Notes: generated by a model not told the origin, from the sequence alone. A stretch of 64,000 nt of DNA from Rhizobium sp. Leaf306 (GCF_001423425.1 NZ_LMNX01000002.1:992001-1056000), one strand, 5' to 3'; positions 10,067-21,034 are shown, numbered from the stretch's first letter. Numbers and translations: made by a program.

Positions 10067-12596
10067 GAACGCTGTCATCCCGGAGATGCGCAGCAACAGC
10101 CTCCGGGATGCCAAAGTCGAATTGTCGCGTTCGCCAGTCATAGAACCGGTGGACGGTCCACGGACGGCTTGAGGTCTGTGCGCTGTCTCGCATCGCCGCC
10201 GTAATCTTGATGTCTGGCGCTGTCGCGTTCGGAATAATGGTGATTTCCAGTGCGCCAGTCCGGCGCAACGTCCGCCCGCTGAGAAGCAAGGCGCCGGAGC
10301 GGCAAGTATCGAAGCGTGCGCCGGGCGAGACGATGATCCGACCGACATCGCAGGCAAGACCGGTGTATCGGTTGTCTTCGACGGTGACGATCCGGATGTC
10401 CTGAGCAGTCTGCGCCGCGCACAGGATTTTCGGCAGACAGGCGAATCGTCCGGGCTTCAATGCTTGAAGAAAACCCCTGACATATTCGATTTCCCGGCGC
10501 GTCAAATCCGGTCGCGAATGTGGTCCAGGTGGTCTGTCATCGCTTTTCGCAAGGCTGGCACCTCGCGCTGGTTCCGAAGAGGCAAGAACCGGCAAGGCGA
10601 GCGGTTGTTCTCCGGTCTCAAGCACCAGCGCTCGCCGCCATTGATCGTAGATAAATCCCGGCGGTCGGGTTCGATTGAGGGTGATCTTGTCATCCTGGAT
10701 CACGCCGACCGATGCGCCGTCTTCGGATATGACGATATCAGGCCTCGGCGCCGAGCCTGAGCGGACCGCAAAGAGCAAAGCCACCGCCATGAACAGCGCG
10801 CCTGTCAACCTCAGCGGCGTGCGCAGCAGCGTCAGAAGCAGAAAGCCTGCCGTCGCCAGAGGCAGGAAAAGCGGGTTCTGCCGGCCGATGGCAATATCGC
10901 CGCCCCATGCGGCGACGATCTCGGCAATGCGAATGACGATCCGCAGCCCCTCGCCCATGATGAACAGAACGGGAGCATCCAGCCCGAACGGCATCAGCAG
11001 CATGGCCACGAGACCTGCCGGCATCACCACGAAGGAAATGATCGGCATGGCCGCGAGATTGGCCGCGAGGCCGTAGGTGGTCAGATGGTGGAAATGCTCG
11101 ATCGAATAGATCGACGTCGACGTACTGCCGATCAGCGACGTCACCACGATCCCGGCAATGAAATGCAACGTCGCCGCAATACCCGTTATCCAACGGTTGC
11201 TACCTTTTGTCTCCTCCTTTCCTTTCGCGAAATATCGCGTCCAGAGGGCGAACCCTGCCACCAGTGCCGCGGTTGCCGCAAACGACATCTGGAAACTCGG
11301 ACCCAGAATCTCCGACGGCGAGATGGCGAGGATGATGATTGCCGAAAGGGCGACGTTGCGAAGGCTGATGGAGGGTCGATCGACGAGCACGGCGACCAGC
11401 ATCACCGCCATCATGATATAGGCCCGCTCGGCGGAAACCCCGAACCCGGAAATCAGGTAATAGGCGGTCGCCATGACAAGCGCACCGAACGCGGCAAACT
11501 TCTTGATCGGATAGGCCTGCGCAAAGCCTGGAAACAGCGACAGGACGGAGCGAACGCCGACGAAGAAGATACCGGCTGCCAGCGCCATGTTGAGGCCTGA
11601 GATCGCGACGATATGGGCCAGTCCGGACAGACGAAGCGCCTCGGTCGTCTCACGGGAAATTGCACGGCGCTCGTCGGTCACGATTGCGGCAGCAAAAGCG
11701 CCCGCATCCCCCTTGACCGTATCGCGGATGCGATTGCCGATTGCGCTGCGAAGCGCAAAAAGCCCTCGCTGCATGTCCGACCATAACCCGGGTTGGTCAT
11801 CGATCGCCGGTTGTACGCTAGGCGCGCCGTAAAAGAAGCCAACGGCCCCGATTTGATCGAAGTAGGAGGAGAAGGCGAAATCGTTCAATCCGGGAAGCGC
11901 CGGGCCAGAGGGTGGCGACAGACGGGCACGGCCGGAAACGCGCTCTCCGATGTCTGCAGGTTCGTGTTGGCTTCTGGCAAGAACCGAGACGCGCTGTGGC
12001 GGTCGTGAAAGCGAGGGCTCAGATGTCTGCTCGATCCTGAGGATATAGCGCCAGCGGCGCTGTGCATCGGCTTCGCGTCGTTCGACTATCCCGCTGATAG
12101 TCGTCGTGGCGGGCGAATCGAGCACGACCGTCGAACACCGCCACGTTTCGAGCGCTGCCAGCGCAGAACCGGAGAGAAGCATGCAGAGTACAAGGTTGGC
12201 ACGAGACAGTGGATGCGCGCGATACCGTGTCAGCCCTGCGGTCACCATCGAGATCGCAAGCATGGTTGCGAGAATGAATGGCGATGGCGTCCAAGGAAGT
12301 GCGAACCAGATCGCAGCGCCGGCACCCAGCAAGACAGGCAGGAAGAGGAACCCATGACCGTGGGAAACCTCCTCGCTCAACGACGTGCACAGCCATTTGG
12401 AAACGGGCCGGTCTCTGACCACGTATACCCTGAAAACATCCTCGGAATGATGGTCGTTTCGACCATCATTCCGGACTTCCGCGGGCATTGTCTGCGATGC
12501 CGATTCGGGCATCCAGAGTGCGATCGCGTGCGGTGTCGAAGCAAGCATCACCGGCTTGCTGATGGCTGCCTTAAAAATCGCTCCGCCATTCGCCAT
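10047..12596 (-). CDS. comEC: ComEC/Rec2-family DNA-uptake channel protein
   Basis: This 849-residue polytopic membrane protein has an N-terminal ComEC_N (DUF4131) region with two membrane segments and a soluble OB-like part (residues about 90-250). The Competence core follows, with many transmembrane helices (from [37 protein letters not shown] onward; the SGLAH and SGLNM motifs are characteristic). The C-terminal part is soluble. In transformable bacteria it forms the inner-membrane channel for incoming single-stranded DNA; in rhizobia natural transformation is rarely documented. The first 70 residues before the first helix are poorly conserved-looking, so the true start may be further in. 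It is convergent with lexA, a common rhizobial arrangement. Confidence 0.88.
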   Translation of the reverse strand: MANGGAIFKAAISKPVMLASTPHAIALWMPESASQTMPAEVRNDGRNDHHSEDVFRVYVVRDRPVSKWLCTSLSEEVSHGHGFLFLPVLLGAGAAIWFALPWTPSPFILATMLAISMVTAGLTRYRAHPLSRANLVLCMLLSGSALAALETWRCSTVVLDSPATTTISGIVERREADAQRRWRYILRIEQTSEPSLSRPPQRVSVLARSQHEPADIGERVSGRARLSPPSGPALPGLNDFAFSSYFDQIGAVGFFYGAPSVQPAIDDQPGLWSDMQRGLFALRSAIGNRIRDTVKGDAGAFAAAIVTDERRAISRETTEALRLSGLAHIVAISGLNMALAAGIFFVGVRSVLSLFPGFAQAYPIKKFAAFGALVMATAYYLISGFGVSAERAYIMMAVMLVAVLVDRPSISLRNVALSAIIILAISPSEILGPSFQMSFAATAALVAGFALWTRYFAKGKEETKGSNRWITGIAATLHFIAGIVVTSLIGSTSTSIYSIEHFHHLTTYGLAANLAAMPIISFVVMPAGLVAMLLMPFGLDAPVLFIMGEGLRIVIRIAEIVAAWGGDIAIGRQNPLFLPLATAGFLLLTLLRTPLRLTGALFMAVALLFAVRSGSAPRPDIVISEDGASVGVIQDDKITLNRTRPPGFIYDQWRRALVLETGEQPLALPVLASSEPARGASLAKSDDRPPGPHSRPDLTRREIEYVRGFLQALKPGRFACLPKILCAAQTAQDIRIVTVEDNRYTGLACDVGRIIVSPGARFDTCRSGALLLSGRTLRRTGALEITIIPNATAPDIKITAAMRDSAQTSSRPWTVHRFYDWRTRQFDFGIPEAVAAHLRDDSVLNGSGE

Positions 12597-12793
12597 GATG
12601 GTTTATCCCGCCGGCTCCGCTGCAGAGACGGTGATTGATAAACGCAACCTGCGCGTTTATATTCTCCTCGTCAACACATTCGCCAAGCTGCGGTTTTCCT
12701 TCACGTTACGGCCTCTTACACCATGAGGTTGGGCATCTTTTAAACGTGGCCTGCCTAAATTATTTTCGCGCTGCACAAAATGTCGCAGGAGCG

Positions 12794-12821
12794 CTTGGCA
12801 TCACCTTTAGGATCATATAGC
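12794..12821 (+). promoter_or_regulatory. Candidate gltA promoter
   Basis: CTTGGC (12794-12799) and TATAGC (12816-12821) are separated by 16 bases, about 70 bases before the gltA start, in an otherwise gene-free 290-bp spacer. It resembles the rhizobial vegetative consensus but is not exact. Confidence 0.4.
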
Positions 12822-12889
12822 TAACTTGCGACGCTTAACTCTTATGGCGCTTTCTGGGCGCCATGCCGCCAACAGGTTGGAGGATCAGA

Positions 12890-14179
12890 ATGACGGAACA
12901 AAGCGCAAATCTCGTACTTGGTGATAAGACAGTCGACCTCTCGGTGCGATCGGGCACGATTGGGCCGGATGTTATCGATATCGCAGCCCTGTACAAGCAA
13001 ACCGGTGCCTTCACCTACGACCCCGGCTTCACGTCGACTGCATCCTGTGAATCCAAGATCACCTATATCGACGGCGACAAGGGTGTTCTCCTGCACCGCG
13101 GCTACCCGATCGAGCAGCTTGCTGAACAGGGTGACTTTCTGGAAACCTGCTATCTGCTTCTCTATGGAGAACTGCCGACGGCTGCCCAGAAGAAGGACTT
13201 CGATCATCGCGTAACCATGCACACCATGGTCCACGAGCAGATGAGCCGCTTCTTCACCGGCTTCCGCCGCGATGCGCATCCTATGGCCGTCATGTGCGGT
13301 TGCGTGGGCGCTCTCTCGGCCTTCTATCACGATTCCACCGACATCACCGATCCGCACCAGCGGATGGTTGCGTCGCTGCGCATGATCGCCAAGATGCCGA
13401 CGCTCGCCGCCATGGCCTACAAGTACCATATCGGCCAGCCCTTCGTGTATCCGCAGAACGACCTGGATTACGCCTCCAACTTCCTGCGCATGTGCTTTGC
13501 CGTGCCGTGCGAAGAATACAAGGTCAACCCGGTCCTGTCGCGCGCCATGGATCGCATCTTCATCCTGCATGCGGATCACGAACAGAACGCGTCGACCTCG
13601 ACGGTTCGCCTTGCAGGTTCCTCGGGTGCAAACCCGTTCGCCTGTATCGCTGCCGGCATTGCCTGCCTCTGGGGCCCCGCTCACGGCGGCGCCAACGAAG
13701 CAGCGCTCAACATGCTGACCGAGATCGGGACCGTCGACAAGATCCCGGAATACATCGCCCGTGCCAAGGACAAGAACGATCCGTTCCGTCTGATGGGCTT
13801 TGGTCACCGCGTCTACAAGAACTACGATCCGCGCGCCAAGATCATGCAGAAGACCACGCATGAAGTGCTGGCGGAACTCGGTCACAAGGACGATCCGCTT
13901 CTGCAGGTCGCCATGGAACTCGAGAAGATTGCTCTGACGGACCCCTACTTCATCGAAAAGAAGCTGTACCCGAACATCGACTTCTATTCGGGCATCACCT
14001 TGAAGGCGATGGGCTTCCCCACGACGATGTTCACCGTTCTGTTCGCGCTTGCGCGTACCGTCGGCTGGATCGCCCAGTGGGCCGAAATGATCGAGGATCC
14101 GCAGCAGCGTATCGGTCGTCCGCGCCAGCTCTATACCGGCGAAGCGCAGCGTGACTACACGCCCGTTTCGAAGCGCTAG
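12890..14179 (+). CDS. gltA: Citrate synthase
   Basis: This is a 429-residue type II (hexameric, proteobacterial) citrate synthase, which condenses acetyl-CoA and oxaloacetate at the entry of the TCA cycle. The active-site His lies in [13 protein letters not shown] / [12 protein letters not shown], the second His in [15 protein letters not shown], and the catalytic Asp in the region [11 protein letters not shown] chose the ATG at 12890, which follows GTTGGAGGATCAGA; the preceding in-frame ATG has no ribosome-binding site. It is transcribed towards lpxB and separated from it by a shared bidirectional terminator. Confidence 0.98.
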   Translation: MTEQSANLVLGDKTVDLSVRSGTIGPDVIDIAALYKQTGAFTYDPGFTSTASCESKITYIDGDKGVLLHRGYPIEQLAEQGDFLETCYLLLYGELPTAAQKKDFDHRVTMHTMVHEQMSRFFTGFRRDAHPMAVMCGCVGALSAFYHDSTDITDPHQRMVASLRMIAKMPTLAAMAYKYHIGQPFVYPQNDLDYASNFLRMCFAVPCEEYKVNPVLSRAMDRIFILHADHEQNASTSTVRLAGSSGANPFACIAAGIACLWGPAHGGANEAALNMLTEIGTVDKIPEYIARAKDKNDPFRLMGFGHRVYKNYDPRAKIMQKTTHEVLAELGHKDDPLLQVAMELEKIALTDPYFIEKKLYPNIDFYSGITLKAMGFPTTMFTVLFALARTVGWIAQWAEMIEDPQQRIGRPRQLYTGEAQRDYTPVSKR

Positions 14180-14205
14180 GCGCTGAATTAGGCTTTGCGA
14201 AAAGA

Positions 14206-14236
14206 AAAACCCGTTCAGCGATGAACGGGTTTTTTG
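14206..14236. terminator. Bidirectional terminator between gltA and lpxB
   Basis: AAAACCCGTTCA-GCGA-TGAACGGGTTTT is a perfect 12-bp stem with A-run and T-run flanks, so it works in both directions. It terminates gltA (plus). Its stem contains the last codons and stop codon of lpxB (minus, stop at 14217-14215), so lpxB has almost no 3' untranslated sequence before its own terminator. Confidence 0.9.
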
Positions 14237-15396
14237 TTGTCTAACAGTTCGAGTACCGCACCTGCTGCGGCCTCTCCAGGCGGAACAGGGACGTCCAGTC
14301 TCTGCCAGGCAAGTGCGAAACCGTCGAGCATCGCACGGCGCTCCGGCGTGTCGGCGGACAGACGTTCCGCCCAGCGGCTGAGGCTTCCGGGTCGCACGAC
14401 CTCGTTGACATATTCGGGAACGACCGGGTAGTCGGCGATCAGGTTCGGAAGTGCGCCGGTCCAGATCTTGATGCGGCCGGCCAGAAGCTTGATCAGCCAG
14501 TCTGTCTTGTAGGCTGAGACAACGGGAACCGTCGCAAGCCCCAGTTCCAGGATAACCGTGCCGGAAGCGGCCAGCGCCACGTCCGCCTCTGCGAAGGCAG
14601 CCCATTTTCCGGCTGTATCAGTGGTAATCTCGACATGAACCGGCAGATCTGCGGCCATCTTACGCACCAGTTCTTCCCGGCGCGGTACCGTCGGAAGCAG
14701 GAACCGGGTCTCACCATTGCGATCCGCAAACTCGCGCGCAGCCTCGCCGAACACGGGTAGGAGTGCCTTGATTTCGGCTGAACGGGAGCCCGGAAGCAAG
14801 AGGATCGTCTTCTTGTCGGCGGAGGTCTTGACCGGCCTCTCGGCGCGCGCAGCACGGACCCTCAGGAGATCCGCATCATTGGTCAGCCGGTGGCCGACGA
14901 ACACTGTCTGCGGACCCTCCAGCCTCCGCATCGCTTCCGGCTCGAACGGAAGGACGGCAAGAACGAGGTCGACATAGGAGAGCATCGCCTTGGCACGATA
15001 TTCCTTCCAGGCCCAGACACTCGGACAGACATAATCAACGATCGGCAGATCCGGCAGGGCCGCCCTCACCTTTCTTGCCACTCGGTGGGTAAAGTCAGGG
15101 CTATCAACGATGACAAGCACATCGGGCTTTGCGGCGACGATCGCAGCCGCCGTCTGGTTGATGCGACGGATCAGGTTGGGAAGACGCGCGAGCACCTGGG
15201 TGATGCCCATGATCGACAATTCGGAGAAATCGAACAGCGACTGAAGGCCTTGGGCCGACAGTGCATCACCGCCCACCCCGATCAGTTCGACGGGACCGGC
15301 GTAGGACGCCTTCAGTGCTGCGATGAGGTCTGCCCCTAAGAGATCGCCCGACACTTCGCCGGCGATGATCGCAACCTTCAAACCTTGGTTCATCAC
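14215..15396 (-). CDS. lpxB: Lipid-A-disaccharide synthase
   Basis: This is a 393-residue GT19 glycosyltransferase that joins UDP-2,3-diacylglucosamine and lipid X to form the lipid A disaccharide at the inner face of the inner membrane. Recognisable segments are VAIIAGEVSGDLLGADL at the N-terminus, ELIGVGGDAL, VIVDSPDFTHRVARKVR, DYVCPSVWAWKE, ILLLPGSRSAEIK and ADVALAASGTVILELGL. It is the last gene of the lpxD-fabZ-lpxA-lpxI-lpxB run and overlaps lpxI by 4 bases. The normal family length is kept although the final codons form part of the terminator stem. Confidence 0.97.
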   Translation of the reverse strand: MMNQGLKVAIIAGEVSGDLLGADLIAALKASYAGPVELIGVGGDALSAQGLQSLFDFSELSIMGITQVLARLPNLIRRINQTAAAIVAAKPDVLVIVDSPDFTHRVARKVRAALPDLPIVDYVCPSVWAWKEYRAKAMLSYVDLVLAVLPFEPEAMRRLEGPQTVFVGHRLTNDADLLRVRAARAERPVKTSADKKTILLLPGSRSAEIKALLPVFGEAAREFADRNGETRFLLPTVPRREELVRKMAADLPVHVEITTDTAGKWAAFAEADVALAASGTVILELGLATVPVVSAYKTDWLIKLLAGRIKIWTGALPNLIADYPVVPEYVNEVVRPGSLSRWAERLSADTPERRAMLDGFALAWQRLDVPVPPGEAAAGAVLELLDNKKPVHR

Positions 15397-16280
15397 AATC
15401 CTCTCGACGGAAGGGCCTGATCGATGCCGCAGACGAAAATGCCGTGGGCGTCAGCAGCTTTGATCAGCTTTGCTTCTTCCAGCACCAGCGCCCTGCCCGC
15501 TTCCACGGCGATCCCCGCCAGCCCGGCCGCGACGGCATGTTCGACGGTGGATGGCCCGATGGTAGGCAGGTCCGCGCGCATATCCTGGTGGAGCTTGCAG
15601 AGCTTCACGAGCACGCCCTTGCGGCGCGTGGAAATACGTCCCTCGGCGCGCAGTTCGGCAACGCGCTGCATCATCCGGTCAGTTCCCTCGACACCTTCGA
15701 GTGCCACAACGCGGCCGCCGACGCTGACAGCGCCCTGGCCAATATCGAGATTGCCGAGCGCACTCGCAGCCTCGACACCGCGTTCGATATCGCGCAGATC
15801 GTCACCGCTTGGAGACACTTGGCCAAGCGGACCGACCTTCGCCAGCAGGCCCGGCGCGATGTCGTGGGCACCCAGAACTTCGCAACCCATGGCCTCGATC
15901 AACTTGATCACCATCTGCAGCACTGCGTCATCGCCGGCTGATAGCAGCGTGCGTACGACGGAGGGCAATTTGATCAGGGTCTTGAAGGTCGGATGAATGT
16001 CGCGCCATTCGGGGCGCCTTGCGACGCCGCCCGACATCACGACGCGACGGATGCTTCTTTCGCGAAAACTCTTCTCGATCCCTGAGAGATCGCCGACGCC
16101 CAGCGACACATGGTCGAACCCGTCAAAGCGATGATCCGCCTCATCCTTCAGCTGGATAATGAACGGATCTTCGCCTGCACCACGTGCGGCATCCGCTAGG
16201 TAGACCGGCAAAAAGCCTTTACCGGCGATAATCGCCAGCCGGCCCTCTCGCGCTTGGCCAGGGGCGCCGGCCGCGACCAT
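15393..16280 (-). CDS. lpxI: UDP-2,3-diacylglucosamine pyrophosphatase LpxI
   Basis: This 295-residue protein of the DUF1009/LpxI family hydrolyses UDP-2,3-diacylglucosamine to lipid X and UMP; it replaces LpxH in most alphaproteobacteria. Visible signatures are RLAIIAGKGFLPVYLADAA near the N-terminus, the central GDDAVLQMVIKLIEAMGCEVLGAHDI, and the C-terminal MRADLPTIGPSTVEHAVAAG followed by GIAVEAGRALVLEE. It overlaps lpxA by one base and lpxB by four, so translation is coupled. The first 12 residues are of uncertain assignment. Confidence 0.95.
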   Translation of the reverse strand: MVAAGAPGQAREGRLAIIAGKGFLPVYLADAARGAGEDPFIIQLKDEADHRFDGFDHVSLGVGDLSGIEKSFRERSIRRVVMSGGVARRPEWRDIHPTFKTLIKLPSVVRTLLSAGDDAVLQMVIKLIEAMGCEVLGAHDIAPGLLAKVGPLGQVSPSGDDLRDIERGVEAASALGNLDIGQGAVSVGGRVVALEGVEGTDRMMQRVAELRAEGRISTRRKGVLVKLCKLHQDMRADLPTIGPSTVEHAVAAGLAGIAVEAGRALVLEEAKLIKAADAHGIFVCGIDQALPSRGL

Positions 16281-17095
16281 CAGCCCTTCCTGCGGAAAGG
16301 CGATGAGATCGCGCGGTCACTATCGGCTGTGATGAAATCGATGATTTCCATGGCCTCCGGGCAATCTGCAAACTCGTCGCGGATCGCTGCGGCATTGGCG
16401 CGAACATTTGCCTCGCCTTCGAAGATCTTCTTGAATGCGCGACGAACGATATGGATCGTTGCGCGATCAATGCCGGCGCGGGTCATGCCGACGACGTTCA
16501 GGCCACCCAGAAGACCGGGATTGCCGTTCAGCATGCCGAACGGAATGACGTCGTAGTTGACGGCGGAAAGTCCACCGATGAAGGCTTGCCGACCGATGCG
16601 GGTAAACTGGTGAACGGCGCAGCCACCGCCCAGGATCGCACGATCGGCGACCTGCACGTGACCAGCCAGCATCACGTTGTTGGACATGATGATATGGCTG
16701 CCGAGCTGGCAATCATGCGCGACGTGCGAATTTGCAAGGAAAAGGCAATTGTCACCAACGACCGTCTTGCCACCACCGCCCGTCGTACCGGTGTTCATCG
16801 TCACGCCTTCGCGCATCGTGCAGTTATCGCCAATGGTCAGGCTCGAATCCTCACCGGCTTCGTGAAGGCTCTGCGACACACCACCGATGACCGCCATCGG
16901 GAAGATCCGACATCCCTTGCCGATCTCGGTTTTGCCACTGACGACCGCATGCGAGATGAGCTCGACATTGTCCTTCAGCACCACGCGCGGGCCGACATGG
17001 GAGAACGGTCCAACGACGACGTTCTCGCCAATCACGGCGCCATCCTCGACCACGGCCGAAGGGTGGATGCGCGCGCTGGCCGAGATCATGCTCAT
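16280..17095 (-). CDS. lpxA: UDP-N-acetylglucosamine acyltransferase
   Basis: This 271-residue left-handed beta-helix acyltransferase performs the first step of lipid A synthesis (3-O-acylation of UDP-GlcNAc by acyl-ACP). Hexapeptide repeats fill residues 1-190 (for example [26 protein letters not shown]). The catalytic His lies in [17 protein letters not shown]. The C-terminal helical domain starts near 195. It overlaps fabZ by 4 bases and lpxI by one, within the lipid A operon. Confidence 0.97.
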   Translation of the reverse strand: MSMISASARIHPSAVVEDGAVIGENVVVGPFSHVGPRVVLKDNVELISHAVVSGKTEIGKGCRIFPMAVIGGVSQSLHEAGEDSSLTIGDNCTMREGVTMNTGTTGGGGKTVVGDNCLFLANSHVAHDCQLGSHIIMSNNVMLAGHVQVADRAILGGGCAVHQFTRIGRQAFIGGLSAVNYDVIPFGMLNGNPGLLGGLNVVGMTRAGIDRATIHIVRRAFKKIFEGEANVRANAAAIRDEFADCPEAMEIIDFITADSDRAISSPFRRKG

Positions 17096-17556
17096 TCGCT
17101 TTCCTTGCGCATCATGGCGCCGATATCGGCTTCCGCAACCAGCTGACCATCGACCTTGGCGTCACAATGAAACTTCCAGATATTGCCGCGCTGCTTCTGC
17201 TTCACGACATGAAATTCCACGCGGTCACCCGGCACGACCGGCTTGCGGAAACGCGCGTTGTCGATCGTCATGAAGTAGACGAGATTGCCAGCCCCACCCT
17301 GCTTGCGCGCACAGATCGCGCCGGCAGTCTGTGCCATACCCTCGACGAGAAGAACGCCCGGCATAATCGGCTGCTCGGGAAAATGACCGGTGAAATGCGG
17401 CTCGTTTGCCGTCACGTTCTTGATGCCAACAGCCGAGCTGTCGCCATCGATCTCGATGATCTTGTCGACCAGGAGAAACGGGTAGCGATGCGGCAGAAGG
17501 CGCATGATTTCCTGAATGTCGGCCGCGCCGAGCTCCGGCTTGGTCTCATCCGTCAT
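17092..17556 (-). CDS. fabZ: 3-hydroxyacyl-ACP dehydratase FabZ
   Basis: This is a 154-residue hot-dog-fold dehydratase of type II fatty acid synthesis. The motif [16 protein letters not shown] is followed by the catalytic His and Glu in [23 protein letters not shown]. It competes with LpxA for hydroxyacyl-ACP, which explains its place between lpxD and lpxA. I chose the ATG at 17556 because AGGAGATAAGAAAA precedes it; the frame extends to 17589 without homology. The start codon lies 11 bases inside the 3' end of lpxD. Confidence 0.97.
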   Translation of the reverse strand: MTDETKPELGAADIQEIMRLLPHRYPFLLVDKIIEIDGDSSAVGIKNVTANEPHFTGHFPEQPIMPGVLLVEGMAQTAGAICARKQGGAGNLVYFMTIDNARFRKPVVPGDRVEFHVVKQKQRGNIWKFHCDAKVDGQLVAEADIGAMMRKESE

Positions 17557-18613
17557 TTTTCTTATCTCCTCGGCGTTTCGCCCGGTCATCGGAACGCGAC
17601 ATGATCTCCGCCATGTCTCTCAAAAAGTCTTTTATCGGCCGCGCCGGAATTCCGCCATAGGTCTGCCCGGCCGGGATATCGGCGACCACGCCGCTCATTG
17701 CTGCGATCTGCACGCCATCACCGATCGAGATGTGACCGTTAACGCCGCTCGCACCACCGATCATCACGCCATTGCCGATACGGGTCGATCCGGCAATGCC
17801 GACGCCCGACACGATACCGCAATGGCGACCGATGCGGACGTTATGGCCGACCTGAACCTGATTGTCGATCTTGGTGCCCTCGCCGATCACAGTGTCATCC
17901 ATCGTGCCGCGGTCGATCGTCGTATTGGCGCCGATCTCGACATGATCCTGGATGATGACGCGCCCAACCTGCACGATCTTTAGCATGCCTTTCGGACCGG
18001 GCGCATAACCGAAGCCGTCCTGACCGATGCGGGCGCCATTGTGGATGATGACGTTGTTGCCGATCAGTGCCGACAGCACGCTGGCGCCAGAGGCGATCGT
18101 GCAGTCGCGGCCGATCTTCACGTCAGCACCGATCACGGCGCCGGCAGCAATCCGTGTGCCGCTGCCGATTTCGACACGCGCACCGATCACCGCCATGGGC
18201 TCGATCTCGACACCAGGCTCGAGTCTCGCCGTCGGATCGACAAAGGCCGCGGGAGAAATGCCGGACTGCGATGTTACCGGAGATGGACGAAGCGCTATGG
18301 GATGCAGAAGCGCGCCGGCCTCTGCGAAAGCCGTATGCGGCTTCTTCGTCGCAAGCACCGGAATGTGATCTGGAATGATGGATTTCAGGCTTGGATCGCA
18401 AAGGATAGCCGACGCTTCGCAGGTCTCGAGATCGGCGCGGCTTTTCCTGGAGAGGATGTAGCAGATATCGCCTTTGCGCGCACGCGCGACGGGCGAGACA
18501 GACCGTACCAGTTCGTCACCGGCACGCTCGTCAAGCAGTTCAACCCCAAGATGGGCGGCCAGCTCGCGCAGGCTCACGCCATCATGAGGCGGGAAAAATT
18601 CGTTATGGTCCAT
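17546..18613 (-). CDS. lpxD: UDP-3-O-(3-hydroxyacyl)glucosamine N-acyltransferase
   Basis: This is a 355-residue lipid A enzyme performing the third acylation step. The N-terminal uridine-binding domain (about residues 1-100, with [25 protein letters not shown]) is followed by a long left-handed beta helix made of hexapeptide repeats. The catalytic His lies in [18 protein letters not shown]. The C-terminus ends in a basic tail. It follows bamA on the same strand across a 51-bp spacer with a GNRA-loop hairpin, and overlaps the fabZ start. Confidence 0.96.
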   Translation of the reverse strand: MDHNEFFPPHDGVSLRELAAHLGVELLDERAGDELVRSVSPVARARKGDICYILSRKSRADLETCEASAILCDPSLKSIIPDHIPVLATKKPHTAFAEAGALLHPIALRPSPVTSQSGISPAAFVDPTARLEPGVEIEPMAVIGARVEIGSGTRIAAGAVIGADVKIGRDCTIASGASVLSALIGNNVIIHNGARIGQDGFGYAPGPKGMLKIVQVGRVIIQDHVEIGANTTIDRGTMDDTVIGEGTKIDNQVQVGHNVRIGRHCGIVSGVGIAGSTRIGNGVMIGGASGVNGHISIGDGVQIAAMSGVVADIPAGQTYGGIPARPIKDFLRDMAEIMSRSDDRAKRRGDKKNDG

Positions 18614-18638
18614 GAACCCTGAGCTCCAGAACAGGTTT

Positions 18639-18658
18639 CCGGCCGCTTTCGCGGCCGG
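18639..18658 (-). repeat. Hairpin with GAAA tetraloop between bamA and lpxD
   Basis: On the minus strand CCGGCCGC-GAAA-GCGGCCGG is a perfect 8-bp GC stem with a GNRA loop, immediately after the bamA stop and before the lpxD start. It lacks a T-run, so it is more likely an mRNA-stabilising or attenuating structure than a full terminator. Confidence 0.65.
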
Positions 18659-18664
18659 AGACGA

Positions 18665-21034
18665 TCAGAACTGGTTCGCCATGCTGAAGCGGAACTGCTG
18701 CTTCTCGTCGAAGTCTTCCTTGACGACCGGCTCGGCGTAATCGACGCGCAGGTTGCCGAAAGGCGAAGCCCACATGACACCGACGCCAACCGAGGCGCGG
18801 ATCGACATGTCGGTGCCGTTGACCTTGTCACCGAAAGTCTTGGCGTCATTGCCGAACAGCGAACCGGCGTCAGCAAAGACAGCGGCACGGAAACCGACAT
18901 CTTCCGGGACAAGCGGCATCGGCATCGTCATTTCAGCCGACGCATTGAAGTAGCTCGTGCCACCAAGAGCATCGCCATGGGCGTCCGTGCGCGGACCGAT
19001 ACCGTCGTTCTTGAAGCCACGGATCTGACGACCGCCGATCGTGAACTGATCGAAGACGTTCAGATCGTCGCCGGTCTTGAACACATGACCACCACCGACG
19101 GCAATCGAACCAACCAGATCGGCTTCGGTCGAAAGAAGGTGGAAGTAACGGGCGCGGGCTGTGACCTTGTAGAAGTCGGAGTCGCCACCGAGGCCGGCAT
19201 ATTCATGCGTGAAGGATGCAAACAGACCTTCACGTGGAAGCGTCTGGCTGTCCAGCGAGTTGTAGACCAGCGACTGCGAGACCGAGGACTGGGTGTATTC
19301 ACCCTTGTCAATCAGGTGGGCGTAAGTCTTGGAGACTTCGTCGTCAGCATTGTAAGGTATGCCGTCGTCACCAAAGGCGCCGTCTTCTTCGTAGTCGATC
19401 GTCTTGTAGGTGTAGCGGAACGTCGTCGCCAGCTCTTCGGTGATCGGCGCCGTCACACGCAGGGTGATGCCCTGTTCGCTATAGTCGTAGTAATCGTTCG
19501 AAGAGGTCGTGCTCTTGAAGATGTCGAAGCCGGCAGCAAGACGGTAACCGAGGAAATAAGGCTCGGTGAACGAGATGTTGTAGCTACGAGCGTCGTCCGT
19601 ACCGGCACCTGCCGCAACGCGGATGTACTGGCCACGACCGAGGAAGTTCTTTTCTTCGATGGATGCTTCGAGAAGGAAGCCGTCACCGCCAGCAGCGTAA
19701 CCTGCACCGATACCGAACGAACCGGTTGGCTGATCTTCGACGTCCACGATCACGACGACACGGTCGGCAGAGCTGCCCTGCTGCGTCGTCACGTTGACGG
19801 TGGTGAAGTAGCCAAGCGCCTCAAGACGCTTCTTAGCGCGGGCAATCATCCCCTGATTGAACGCATCGCCTTCGGAGAAGTCGAACTCGCGGCGAATAAC
19901 ATAGTCGCGGGTGCGGGTGTTGCCGCGAACCTCGATACGCTCGACATAGGCGCGCTCGCCCTGGTCGACCATGTAGGAGACGCCGATCGTGTGGTTTTCA
20001 AAGTTGCGATCGCCGCGTGGCGTGACACGCGCAAACGGATAGCCGGCAGACGAGACGCGCTTCGAAATCGCATCCATCGTCTTCTGGATTTCACGGGCAT
20101 CGTAGGTGCTGCCGGAATTGGTCTCGACGAGACCCTCCAGGTCCTGACCGGAGATGCCTTCTACCGTCGATTCAACGGCAATGTTGCCGTACTGGTAGCG
20201 AGCACCTTCCTCAACCGTGAAGGTGATGTTGTACTGGTTAGTCGACTCATCAAGAACCGCCTGCGACGACACGACCCGGAAATCCGGATAGCCGTGGTTG
20301 TAGTAGAACTGGCGGAGCGTGTCTTCGTCAGCACGCAGCTTATCTTCGCTGTAGACATCCTTGCGGGTCAGGAAAGACAGAGGACCGGATTCTTTGGTGA
20401 TGATCGTCGACTTCAGACGACCGTCGCCATAGGCCTGGTTTCCAACAAAGGTGATGTTGGCAATCTTGGTGCGGTCACCTTCGTTGATGACGAAGGCAAG
20501 GTTGACGCGGCCCTGGCCGACATCGGCGGTCTGCGTCGTGACTTCAACGTCGCTACGACCAATCGCGCGATACGATTCGCGGATGCGCTCGATGTCGGCG
20601 TTGATCATGGACTGGTTGTAAGGGCCAAGTGGCTGCGTCTGAACGGCGCCAGCGAGCTTGTCGTCCTTGATCTTGCGGTTGCCGTTGAAGACGACCTGGT
20701 TGATCAGCTTGTTTTCGCTGACGGTAACGACAAGCGCGCTACCGGAAACGCTGATGCGGACATCGGAGAAAAATCCGGTCGCATAGAGACGCTTCACAGA
20801 CTCGTCGATGTCGCTCGCGGCGAATGCAACGCCGGGACGGATTGTAAGGTTCGAACGGACAGCTTCTTCGCCGGCGCGCTGAGCGCCGCGGACCTGTACG
20901 CTACGAATGGTAGCTGCCTCGGCAGCGGGAGCAGAGGCAAGCACCAGCACACCGGCGCCCGACGCAACAACACTAGCAGACAGCGCAACCGCCGACACTG
21001 CGTTCAAGAACTTTGAACCAGCCTTCATTTTCAC
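18665..21034 (-). CDS. bamA: Outer membrane protein assembly factor BamA
   Basis: This is a 789-residue precursor: a signal peptide (cleaved after ...APAAEA near residue 41), five POTRA domains (about 42-430) and a 16-stranded beta-barrel ending in a C-terminal Phe (RFSMANQF), the signature of outer membrane proteins. The barrel contains IGGRQIRGF, equivalent to the conserved VRGF loop motif. It inserts beta-barrel proteins into the outer membrane. It sits between rseP and lpxD in the standard proteobacterial envelope cluster; skp is absent here. Either of two closely spaced ATGs (codons 1 and 3) could start translation. Confidence 0.97.
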   Translation of the reverse strand: MKMKAGSKFLNAVSAVALSASVVASGAGVLVLASAPAAEAATIRSVQVRGAQRAGEEAVRSNLTIRPGVAFAASDIDESVKRLYATGFFSDVRISVSGSALVVTVSENKLINQVVFNGNRKIKDDKLAGAVQTQPLGPYNQSMINADIERIRESYRAIGRSDVEVTTQTADVGQGRVNLAFVINEGDRTKIANITFVGNQAYGDGRLKSTIITKESGPLSFLTRKDVYSEDKLRADEDTLRQFYYNHGYPDFRVVSSQAVLDESTNQYNITFTVEEGARYQYGNIAVESTVEGISGQDLEGLVETNSGSTYDAREIQKTMDAISKRVSSAGYPFARVTPRGDRNFENHTIGVSYMVDQGERAYVERIEVRGNTRTRDYVIRREFDFSEGDAFNQGMIARAKKRLEALGYFTTVNVTTQQGSSADRVVVIVDVEDQPTGSFGIGAGYAAGGDGFLLEASIEEKNFLGRGQYIRVAAGAGTDDARSYNISFTEPYFLGYRLAAGFDIFKSTTSSNDYYDYSEQGITLRVTAPITEELATTFRYTYKTIDYEEDGAFGDDGIPYNADDEVSKTYAHLIDKGEYTQSSVSQSLVYNSLDSQTLPREGLFASFTHEYAGLGGDSDFYKVTARARYFHLLSTEADLVGSIAVGGGHVFKTGDDLNVFDQFTIGGRQIRGFKNDGIGPRTDAHGDALGGTSYFNASAEMTMPMPLVPEDVGFRAAVFADAGSLFGNDAKTFGDKVNGTDMSIRASVGVGVMWASPFGNLRVDYAEPVVKEDFDEKQQFRFSMANQF

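Noticed and set aside
12842..14605. 587-codon open frame on the minus strand
   Set aside because: It is antisense to gltA and the lpxB end; its Arg/Gly-rich composition and lack of any family pattern show it to be a shadow of high-GC codon bias.
18977..21016. 679-codon open frame on the plus strand
   Set aside because: Antisense to bamA over nearly its whole length; the bamA signal peptide, POTRA domains and barrel leave no doubt which strand is coding.
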